Assembly: GCA_001897295.1 (NCBI GenBank)
Contig: MKSN01000001.1
Location: 840,898-904,897 of the forward strand
From: Candidatus Saccharibacteria bacterium 49-20
GTDB lineage: Bacteria; Patescibacteriota; Saccharimonadia; Saccharimonadales; Saccharimonadaceae
Direction of reading: 5' to 3'
DNA: 64,000 nt
Shown: positions 55,251 through 62,668 of the stretch, one piece after another
Position numbering within the stretch: position 1 is the stretch's first letter
How the letters are laid out: each line of letters starts with the position of its first letter
The notes under the pieces: generated by a model
Told to the model about the DNA's origin: nothing
Databases searched by the model: none
Seen by the model: the letters and a program-made list of their open reading frames with translations, nothing else
Position numbers and translations under genes: made by a program

Positions 55251-55754
55251 ATGACAGAACGATACGACCCATCGATAGCGTTAGAGAACGAAGACGGGGA
55301 CGTGATTTCGGGTGCTGATTTTGACAGTCTTGAGCACATCGTAACCGACGAGCAAGCGGTTGACGCTGTCGCCGAATACGCAGCCGAGGCGGCCGCGTCA
55401 CTTGTGGAGCTGCCTGTTGAAGTTGCGCCGCCCGTCACTGTTTCAGAAGCCGAGCGCCGTTATGATGAAGCGAGTGATAAAGTCGAAAGGCGTCGTGACC
55501 AAGGTGTCGACGATACAATTGCCTGGAATGAAGTTGACCCAAGCGGAGCGATCCGTAGGGCATATAATGACGAAGCCGAACAGAAGCAGGCGGCTCTAAA
55601 CCACGCGCGTGTTGCCGAGATTAAAGAAGCGAATCGTGCGGCGAAGATTGCCGCAATTGAAGCGATCGCAAATCCTCATGCCCGCCAGATTGCGATGAAT
55701 GAATTCTTGGCACACGAACGAGCCGCCGAAGAGATAAAAAACCGAGGATACTAA
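55251..55754 (+). CDS. Hypothetical Glu/Ala-rich protein
   Basis: ATG 55251 immediately after permease; terminator follows. Confidence 0.6.
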   Translation: MTERYDPSIALENEDGDVISGADFDSLEHIVTDEQAVDAVAEYAAEAAASLVELPVEVAPPVTVSEAERRYDEASDKVERRRDQGVDDTIAWNEVDPSGAIRRAYNDEAEQKQAALNHARVAEIKEANRAAKIAAIEAIANPHARQIAMNEFLAHERAAEEIKNRGY

Positions 55755-55780
55755 AAAGGCCGCACTGAGCGGCCCTTTTT
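55753..55780. terminator. Intrinsic terminator
   Basis: AAAAAGGCCGC-ACTGA-GCGGCCCTTTTT. Confidence 0.8.
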
Positions 55781-55792
55781 AGTGAAGCGCGA

Positions 55793-56116
55793 TTACTTCT
55801 GCGCTGGAGTTGTCTTGGTAGTAAGTTCAACACCACCGCTCACTCCAGCAACTACGTTGAAGATGAATGCTGCAAGCACGCCGTAAAGCCAGCCGAATGC
55901 AAACATCACGAGTGGGTAGAGGAGAAGCGCGGCAAGTGAGATGCCGATTGCGCCAAGAAGACCCTCGAAGAATCCGTAGTCGCCAGCAGTGAAGTAAGCC
56001 ACAAGTCCTGCGACTGTTGCGATAATACCTACCGCAAGTGCAATAATCAGGTTAACGGTGCCAAAAAGCTTTCCGATTGATAATACGGCCACCTTTGTTA
56101 CGGTAATGCTCGCCAT
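55793..56116 (-). CDS. Hypothetical membrane protein
   Basis: Several hydrophobic helices. Confidence 0.65.
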   Translation of the reverse strand: MASITVTKVAVLSIGKLFGTVNLIIALAVGIIATVAGLVAYFTAGDYGFFEGLLGAIGISLAALLLYPLVMFAFGWLYGVLAAFIFNVVAGVSGGVELTTKTTPAQK

Positions 56117-56195
56117 AACATAACTTATCTAAGGTTATCCTAAGACATATAATAAATTCAATTTGCGCAAACTTCAATAATTGGCTATTTTGTTG

Positions 56196-56645
56196 CTAAA
56201 TGAGCTCGAGGGATTTCAGAAGATTTTTTACAGAAGGCGAGTACGAGAGCTCTGAGAGCTTTTCAATCGCGACCCATTCGGCGTGACCGAAGTCATCCTC
56301 AAGAATAATTGGAATCTCTTGTGCTGGCTTATCGAACTTTACTGTAAAGTTGTAGAACGTCATTGCAACAAGTACGCGCTCGCCAGTATCGCGGAGTGTT
56401 TTTTCTGCAGTTCCTGTTTGCGGAAGGTCCACCGGCTCAATAACGGCGTCGCTAATATCAATACCTACTTCTTCAAGGATTTCACGCTTGACGGCATCTT
56501 CTTTGGTTTCGCCCTCATCAATGCCGCCGCCAGGGACAACCCAGAGGTCTTCATAGACGCCACCTTTGACATTTTTGCCAATTAATACACGTCCGTCGTT
56601 TGAAAATAAAAGTGCACCTGCGATGTCTCTTTGGATAGTTCTCAT
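56196..56645 (-). CDS. NUDIX hydrolase
   Basis: GGGIDEGETKEDAVKREILEEVGID. Confidence 0.92.
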   Translation of the reverse strand: MRTIQRDIAGALLFSNDGRVLIGKNVKGGVYEDLWVVPGGGIDEGETKEDAVKREILEEVGIDISDAVIEPVDLPQTGTAEKTLRDTGERVLVAMTFYNFTVKFDKPAQEIPIILEDDFGHAEWVAIEKLSELSYSPSVKNLLKSLELI

Positions 56646-56705
56646 GGGATAACTATAGCAAATAATCGACCCGGGCTGTCGATATCATTAACATAGGGGA
56701 TCACA

Positions 56706-56912
56706 ATGGCTGATCGAGAAGAAAAACGAAAGCTGCACCAGCAACGTGCGCTACAAGAATACCAAGATTGGAAAGAGGCTTCGAAAGAACACTGGAGTCA
56801 CTGGCGTGCTTGGGGTTCTTGGTTCAGCTGGGGCTCGCCAATCGGGTTAGGACTTTTCTTTGTCCTTCTCGGCGTCACCTTCGCAATTTTCAAATGGGCT
56901 TTCACCCTGTAA
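56706..56912 (+). CDS. Small membrane protein, 68 aa
   Basis: Charged N-term then one TM helix; terminator follows. Confidence 0.6.
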   Translation: MADREEKRKLHQQRALQEYQDWKEASKEHWSHWRAWGSWFSWGSPIGLGLFFVLLGVTFAIFKWAFTL

Positions 56913-56922
56913 ATTGCACCTA

Positions 56923-56949
56923 AAAACACCGTCTGAATGACGGTGTTTT
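56923..56949. terminator. Intrinsic terminator
   Basis: AAAACACCGTC-TGAAT-GACGGTGTTTT. Confidence 0.85.
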
Positions 56950-56966
56950 AAATTGGCGATAATTTC

Positions 56967-57042
56967 TGGTGGGGCTGGATGGAGTTGAACCATCTACCAA
57001 GTGGTTATGAGCCGCCTGCTCTGACCGATGAGCTACAGCCCC
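56967..57042 (-). tRNA. tRNA with CAT anticodon (Ile2- or elongator Met-like)
   Basis: GGGGCTGTAGCTCATCGGTCAGAGCAGGCGGCTCATAACCACTTGGTAGATGGTTCAACTCCATCCAGCCCCACCA; 7-bp acceptor, D and T arms close; CCA encoded. Confidence 0.9.
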
Positions 57043-57128
57043 GCTTTCGATATTATACCTCAGGTGTATCTGTCGGGCTAGAGAGGTGAGTGGTATAATA
57101 CCACTAGCAAGCCATAAGCTTGATGCCT

Positions 57129-57593
57129 ATGCAAAAGATCAACATACGCAAATTCATCTACCATGTACGCCACAAGTACCTGACGTTTAATAACCTCGTA
57201 ATTATGACGGCGTTCTTAATTGCGCTTGGATGGGCGTGGGGGTCGCTTCAGGTGATGCAGCGAAATTATGGGCTTCAAAAAGAGGTAGACTACAAGCGCC
57301 GTCAGCTACAACTCGCAGAGCTTCAAAAAGATAGCCTTGAACTTCAGCAGCGATATTATCAGACTAATGAGTACAAAGAACTTGCCGCACGCGAATCACT
57401 CGGGCTCGTAATGCCAGGTGAAAAAGTACTAATCTTGCCAGAAAATTCAGAAGCTGCGAAGAAGTCTGATGCGAAGACGTCGGGTTCAAGCGCGCAGGTC
57501 GCTTCACAAGATAAAACGAGTAATATGGAACAGTGGTTGAACTTCCTATTCGGTGGGTATAGCCGAAGTATCGATACGAATAGTGAAGAATAA
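57129..57593 (+). CDS. FtsB/DivIC-like septum formation protein
   Basis: Short N-term, one TM, coiled-coil, YYQTNEYKELAARESLGLVMPGEKVLIL. Confidence 0.75.
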   Translation: MQKINIRKFIYHVRHKYLTFNNLVIMTAFLIALGWAWGSLQVMQRNYGLQKEVDYKRRQLQLAELQKDSLELQQRYYQTNEYKELAARESLGLVMPGEKVLILPENSEAAKKSDAKTSGSSAQVASQDKTSNMEQWLNFLFGGYSRSIDTNSEE

Positions 57594-57670
57594 GAGACTC
57601 GCGCTAAGGGCGGCCCCCGTTAGCTTATTAGTAAAACAAAAAAGGCCCTGAATTTCTTCAGGATCTTTCT

Positions 57671-57748
57671 TGGTAGCGGGGGCAGGATTTGAACCTGCGA
57701 CCTTGTGGTTATGAGCCACACGAGCTAACCGGGCTGCTCCACCCCGCG
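57671..57748 (-). tRNA. Initiator tRNA-fMet (CAT)
   Basis: CGCGGGGTGGAGCAGCCCGGTTAGCTCGTGTGGCTCATAACCACAAGGTCGCAGGTTCAAATCCTGCCCCCGCTACCA; unpaired C1:T72, A11:T24. Confidence 0.93.
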
Positions 57749-57800
57749 GTACAAAATCTATATTAACAGATACGAGTGGCTTTTTCAACCCCTTTAGAGC

Positions 57801-59180
57801 TTATGCTGAAAGTTTTTGTGCAGCGACGCGTATCGCCTCGCTCCAGGACAGGAAGGCATGCGGTGTGTCGGCAAGTTGTTGGGCGGTAAGCCCGTGTTTT
57901 ACGGCGAGGCCAATTTCATGAATCATGTCGGCGGCGTTTGGTGCGACAATGGTGCCACCGAGAATCACGCCTTTTTTGTCGGCAATAAGCTTCACGAAGC
58001 CATCGCGGAAATCGGCAGTATTGCTGCGAGCCACAATATTAAGCGGCGCAATTGATTTATTCACTGAAAGGTCGCGGCGACGACAGTCGTCTTCGGAAAG
58101 TCCTACATGGGCAACTTCAGGTGAGATAAAAATGACATTCGGTGTTGCCGTGTAATCGGGCACTGCCTTTACGCGTGCGAACATATTATGCGCAGCGATG
58201 CGGCTTTCAAGTAGGGCCGTATGAGTGTGGCTATCGCGACCAAGCACATCACCAGTAGCGTAAATGTGCTTCACACTTGTCTGTAGGTGTTCGTTTACTT
58301 CGATACCCTTAGGGGTGTATTTTACTGAAGCATTCTCGAGGCCAAGGTCGACATTAGGAAGGCGACCAGCTGCAACGAGGATTTCGTCAGCCTTAATGTG
58401 TTTTTCGACTCCACCGCGGTTGATCAGGATACGCTTACCAAGGCCTTCCTTTTCAACTGAAAGAACTCGAGTGTGCGTAAGAATGGTTGCGCCTTTTTGC
58501 TCGGTAAGAATACGTTCAATAAGCTCACCAGCTTCTTTGTCTTCATGTGGAAGGAGGCGACTCGCTTGCTCGGCAATATATATTTTAGTACCAAATGTGG
58601 CCATAAGTTGGGCAATCTCGATGCCGTACTGACCACCGCCAATAATAAACAGGCTTTTTGGCGGGCGAAGCGTTTCTAGGATAGTGCGCGGTGTGAAGTA
58701 TTCAATTTCTCCAAGACCTTGAACCTTCGGTGCAATCCATGAAGACCCAGTCGCGATCAAAAAGTGCGCCGCAGAAAGGTGGCGTCGGTTGACGGTAATT
58801 TCATGAGGGGTTAAGAAGTGAGCCTTGCCACTGTAGGCGCTAATTCCATGGTTTTCATAGAAACGGCGGTTGTTGGCTGCGCCGGTTCGCTCAACAACGA
58901 GGTTTTTCCAGTTGCGAATAGAAGGGTAGTTGTAGCCAAGGGTTGAGGTGCGCAGACCGAAGCGATTACCGTGTCGAGCTTCGTCGTAGATACGGGCCGC
59001 ATGAAGCAGTGCTTTTGTTGGAATGTCACTCCAGTTTGGTGAATCGCCACCAAAAGTATCTTCTTCAATAATTGCGACGCGCTTTCCTTCGCGCGCTGCA
59101 ATAGTTGCCGCCGCACTACCGCCGGCGCCGCTCCCGATTACAATCAGGTCATAGTCGAATGAATGTTTCGCTTTAGCCAC
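57801..59180 (-). CDS. FAD/NAD(P)-dependent pyridine-nucleotide-disulfide-type oxidoreductase lacking the redox cysteine pair
   Basis: DYDLIVIGSGAGGSAAATIAAREGKRVAIIEED, GGDSPNWSDIPTKALLH, IIGGGQYGIEIAQLM, HIYATGDV. Confidence 0.88.
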   Translation of the reverse strand: MAKAKHSFDYDLIVIGSGAGGSAAATIAAREGKRVAIIEEDTFGGDSPNWSDIPTKALLHAARIYDEARHGNRFGLRTSTLGYNYPSIRNWKNLVVERTGAANNRRFYENHGISAYSGKAHFLTPHEITVNRRHLSAAHFLIATGSSWIAPKVQGLGEIEYFTPRTILETLRPPKSLFIIGGGQYGIEIAQLMATFGTKIYIAEQASRLLPHEDKEAGELIERILTEQKGATILTHTRVLSVEKEGLGKRILINRGGVEKHIKADEILVAAGRLPNVDLGLENASVKYTPKGIEVNEHLQTSVKHIYATGDVLGRDSHTHTALLESRIAAHNMFARVKAVPDYTATPNVIFISPEVAHVGLSEDDCRRRDLSVNKSIAPLNIVARSNTADFRDGFVKLIADKKGVILGGTIVAPNAADMIHEIGLAVKHGLTAQQLADTPHAFLSWSEAIRVAAQKLSA

Positions 59181-59189
59181 GTGTGCTCC

Positions 59190-59483
59190 TTATAATGTTG
59201 ATCGATGATGTTCGTAGAGGAAGCTTGCGTCGGGGTGGTACGTACGCAATCCTTGAGATGCCACTCGGCGAATATCGTTACTAGTTACTTCAGGACGGCT
59301 TTCAACCCAAGCCTCAACTTCACCAACCACACGGCGTGCCATACTTTCGGCGTGGCCTGCGGGTGCACCGGATGAAAGGCAGGCAGCGACAATGCTTTTA
59401 TGGAGCTTTTCGCGGTCGAAAGGTTCCGGGTGACGGTGGTGACTATTTTTCACCACGTGTGTAATTGGCCCACCCATATTCAT
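59190..59483 (-). CDS. Standalone ATP-cone-like domain protein
   Basis: THVVKNSHHRHPEPFDREKLHKSIVAACLSSGAPAGHAESMARRVVGEVEAWV. Confidence 0.75.
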   Translation of the reverse strand: MNMGGPITHVVKNSHHRHPEPFDREKLHKSIVAACLSSGAPAGHAESMARRVVGEVEAWVESRPEVTSNDIRRVASQGLRTYHPDASFLYEHHRSTL

Positions 59484-60199
59484 TATTGAACCCCTAAGAC
59501 TGTCGCCATAATTTTACTGACATAGACGAAAAAGCCAAGGACGATAAGTGCGCCACCAGAACTGAACTGCAAGAAACGCTTGTTGTCGGTACGCCATTTT
59601 TGAATGCGCGCAAGTGAGCGACCACTTCCGATGAGCGACCATACAATGAGAAGGCCAAGCAGCGACACGGCGGTGTAGATGGCAATGCCCACAAGCTGCC
59701 ATTCTGGTGGAAGCCCAATCAGGACGAGGGCGGCAATGGCGACGGTAGGGATGATAAAGATCAGTTCAGAAATCACGCTCGTGAGGCCAAGGCTAAAGGC
59801 TTCGGCGCCTTGTTGAGTCTTCTTGCTACGTTCGGTAAGAAATTTTGCAAAGGCGCGGGGAATCCAAAGTTCGGTTCCTTTGGCGTTGCGGCGGTAATAG
59901 AAAAGCCAAACGGCAATACCAATCCCAAACACCAGGCCGCATACCAGCGCCCATACCAGTAGGGGTACTTCGGTCCCAAACCAGTGAATAAAGGCGAGTG
60001 AAACAAAAGAGAGGAGTAGGAGCGTCATGACGCCGGCGCCGGTAGTATAGCTTGTGGTCAGGCGGACAAGGCGCGCGTGGGACTTTTTTGACCCAATAGC
60101 GTGACCACTGAGCAGTGTAAGGACACTGACGCTGAGTTGAAAGCTAGCGTGGATAAGTGCGGCAAAGCCGACAATCGCGAGCGAAGTGATTATGTCCAT
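59483..60199 (-). CDS. Multi-TM membrane protein
   Basis: About 6 TM helices; 1-nt overlap with ATP-cone gene. Confidence 0.7.
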   Translation of the reverse strand: MDIITSLAIVGFAALIHASFQLSVSVLTLLSGHAIGSKKSHARLVRLTTSYTTGAGVMTLLLLSFVSLAFIHWFGTEVPLLVWALVCGLVFGIGIAVWLFYYRRNAKGTELWIPRAFAKFLTERSKKTQQGAEAFSLGLTSVISELIFIIPTVAIAALVLIGLPPEWQLVGIAIYTAVSLLGLLIVWSLIGSGRSLARIQKWRTDNKRFLQFSSGGALIVLGFFVYVSKIMATVLGVQ

Positions 60200-60365
60200 A
60201 TATTTCTATTTTTTAGAGATCCTCTACAGTATGTTATACCATAAGCGTAACAGGGACGTCAAAAGGGTTATAGCTTTTTCTGACGCGCGGGTATTGACAT
60301 TTCATTAAGCTTATGCTAGAGTAAGTACATAAAGCAACAAAAACAAAAAAAGGCAACCCACTACA

Positions 60366-60500
60366 ATGGAAACCACCCAATCAACAATCGAACCTGTCAC
60401 AATTAGCGAAGTATTGCAGCTTGCAAGCTGGAATCGTCCACGAACCAACGAAGAATTACGTGATTTTGTATCACGCCGCGCATCGATGACCGGCCTTTAA
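60366..60500 (+). CDS. Candidate 44-aa small protein METTQSTIEPVTISEVLQLASWNRPRTNEELRDFVSRRASMTGL
   Basis: Upstream TTGACA 60294-60299, 17-nt spacer, TAGAGT 60317-60322; terminator at 60540; absent from ORF track because of size. Confidence 0.55.
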   Translation: METTQSTIEPVTISEVLQLASWNRPRTNEELRDFVSRRASMTGL

Positions 60501-60539
60501 GAATATATGTCTCTGTAAGCCCATAAGAGGGAAGTCCAG

Positions 60540-60572
60540 ATAGGGGAGAATGCCACTCCCCTATTTATTTTT
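60540..60572 (+). terminator. Intrinsic terminator
   Basis: ATAGGGGAG-AATGCCA-CTCCCCTAT then TTATTTTT. Confidence 0.85.
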
Positions 60573-60575
60573 AGC

Positions 60576-60616
60576 CAAGAAAAAACCCCCACGGTCTTGT
60601 GAGGGGTTTTTCTTGG
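60576..60616. terminator. Intrinsic terminator directly 3' of minus-strand tRNA
   Basis: CCAAGAAAAAACCCCC ... GGGGTTTTTCTTGG. Confidence 0.75.
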
Positions 60617-60690
60617 TAGCAGCGACTGGGATTGAACCAGTGACCTCGAGCTTATGAGTCTCGCGCTCTAACCAACTGAGCTACGCTGCC
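60614..60690 (-). tRNA. tRNA with CAT anticodon (elongator Met-like)
   Basis: GGCAGCGTAGCTCAGTTGGTTAGAGCGCGAGACTCATAAGCTCGAGGTCACTGGTTCAATCCCAGTCGCTGCTACCA. Confidence 0.9.
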
Positions 60691-60763
60691 GCGCGTATAC
60701 TTGCGTAAAGTACAAAGTTGATTCTACCAGATATGCGAGGTTTTTTCTAGAGGCTAGGAAGAC

Positions 60764-61099
60764 TTAGGCGCCACCGCGAATTTTATCAATTTGCGAGTCG
60801 ATTTGAGAAAGCTCGGCATCTTTATCGATGACAACCTGATTTTTTTGTTGATCCAGGTTTGCAAGTTGTGATTGAAGCTGCTGCTGTTCGTTCATAAGCT
60901 GCGCAATAGTCGATTGAAGTTGAAGGGCCTTTTGCTCGTGTTTTATTGCAGCATCTGCATGGGCCTGAGCTTGAGCGACGTCGGCGTTTATTCTGTAGGT
61001 GTCCGCTTTGTCGCGCTCGGTCTGTGCGGCGCGTGTTTCAGCATCGATACTATCTTGGTTTTTTCGAATTTCGTCGTTAATTCCTTGAATGGTTCGCAT
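60764..61099 (-). CDS. Coiled-coil hypothetical protein
   Basis: Heptad-like Gln/Lys/Asp-rich helix; GGAGG SD. Confidence 0.65.
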   Translation of the reverse strand: MRTIQGINDEIRKNQDSIDAETRAAQTERDKADTYRINADVAQAQAHADAAIKHEQKALQLQSTIAQLMNEQQQLQSQLANLDQQKNQVVIDKDAELSQIDSQIDKIRGGA

Positions 61100-61175
61100 G
61101 GATACCTCCTACCTCTAGTATACACCCAAAATAGTATTGAAAAATTAACAAAAAGTTGTATAATAACTCACTGAA

Positions 61176-62234
61176 ATGAACTACATCGAGCGTGTGGCGC
61201 AAGTCCGTGGACAAGTGAGTAATAAAGCGAAGATCCCCGCTGATGTATTTGAGTTTGCGCTTTCCTTGAAGCAGCCCGAAGCGCTTGCTCGTCGCGACAC
61301 TCCCGAGCAACTGCAGCGCCTCGATCCTTCTGCGCGCCAATATGAAAAGGCGCGCCTTGTAGGTAATGCATCGGTAAAGTTTGCGCTCGAATCCTTTATG
61401 GCCTCAAATCGAGATGCGACGATTCTTTCTTTGCACCAAGTTGAGCCGCACGTACGCGAAGATATCTTGGCTCAATATCATGGGAGATACCAAGGTATTG
61501 ATGCACTGACAGATGAAGATGTGGCTAAGCAGCTTTTCGCAACGAAGCGTGGTATGGTTTCGCTTGGCGATCGTGCACGGGCTGTTGGTTCGTACATTAA
61601 TTTCCGCACAGGCTCTTACACGCCTGATGAGTCTCAGACCGGATTTGGTCAAAACGATGCGCTTCTTGTGCAGGCATTCGGACGTAATATGTTTGAAGAC
61701 GATGACATGATGAGCGAGATTGTCGAGAAGCGACGCGACCTTGGCTCGGATGAGGCGATGTTTCAGCACTTGGCGGAAATTGGTTTTGACGAAGGGGATT
61801 CAAATCGCGCCCTCGCAGATGCGGCTGCGGATATTCTTCGCGACAGGTCGAGTAGCGTTGAGCAGATTTTGCAGTGGGAGGTTTCCTTCTCACTTCGACA
61901 GCGCTATGCGCAGCTTTTTGCAATTAACCAGTCGGCTATTCATACGCTCTGGCCAAAATCTAACTTTTACCCAACGATTGATGTCAAAAAAGACTCCGTT
62001 GAAATTATGCGTCGCCGCGGGCTTTATAATCCGCTCGAACTTGCACATCCCGATATGACTATTCGTGCGATGGGCATTTTAGGTAAACTCGGCGTTGCGG
62101 CTGATGCGATGGAAGTTGCGGTGCCGTTTGACGAGCACTCAACGCAAAATCAAACACGAGATGCGCGAAGCTGGGTGAAGCGCGAATTTCCCACACGTGT
62201 CCACCATGTGATTACAAATCGCGTGCGCTTTTAA
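61176..62234 (+). CDS. Hypothetical protein, 352 aa
   Basis: Intact ORF; upstream TATAAT. Confidence 0.65.
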   Translation: MNYIERVAQVRGQVSNKAKIPADVFEFALSLKQPEALARRDTPEQLQRLDPSARQYEKARLVGNASVKFALESFMASNRDATILSLHQVEPHVREDILAQYHGRYQGIDALTDEDVAKQLFATKRGMVSLGDRARAVGSYINFRTGSYTPDESQTGFGQNDALLVQAFGRNMFEDDDMMSEIVEKRRDLGSDEAMFQHLAEIGFDEGDSNRALADAAADILRDRSSSVEQILQWEVSFSLRQRYAQLFAINQSAIHTLWPKSNFYPTIDVKKDSVEIMRRRGLYNPLELAHPDMTIRAMGILGKLGVAADAMEVAVPFDEHSTQNQTRDARSWVKREFPTRVHHVITNRVRF

Positions 62235-62242
62235 GTGATATA

Positions 62243-62401
62243 ATACTATTAACCACGCGATACTCACTGGCCGTAGGCTAAGCGTCCCTCGCGCTAGGTC
62301 ATTCATCGTCTTCGGACATCCCAGCTAGAAACGGGCAGGGAAGTACGGGCGAACAATTCAAATCACGTTTCTCGAATAACTTAAACGAGAATTATTGAAT
62401 T
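62243..62401 (+). promoter_or_regulatory. Candidate structured 5' leader of the DUF + Pol IV operon
   Basis: TATAAT just upstream (~62237); GTC-TTCG-GAC tetraloop hairpin; AGCG...CGCT; CCC...GGG; TTCTCG (62369-62374)/CGAGAA (62386-62391) next to the start codon. Confidence 0.45.
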
Positions 62402-62668
62402 ATGAATGACGAAACTTTCTTAAACGAACCAGTACAGGTAATCGCGGTCTTTAAGGGCGGTCATCACCCATGCCAGCCCATTAAGTTTAAGCGGGCGAGT
62501 GGGCGAGAAGTGAATGTGACCGAACTCGGACTCCGCCATCCCCTACCCCATGGCCTTAAGACAATGCATGCGTTTGATGTGACGGATGGCGGCACTGATT
62601 ATCGACTGGTATTTGATAGCGAGCGACTGACGTGGCATCTGACGATGGAGGCGGATCACTATGAATAG
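62402..62668 (+). CDS. Hypothetical protein, 88 aa, preceding Y-family polymerase
   Basis: VQVIAVFKGGHHPCQPIKFKRASGREVNVTELG...; overlaps polymerase gene by 8 nt. Confidence 0.65.
   Translation: MNDETFLNEPVQVIAVFKGGHHPCQPIKFKRASGREVNVTELGLRHPLPHGLKTMHAFDVTDGGTDYRLVFDSERLTWHLTMEADHYE

Noticed and set aside
57546-57788. 80-aa minus-strand ORF
   Set aside because: Covers the initiator tRNA; the apparent protein is a tRNA read-through
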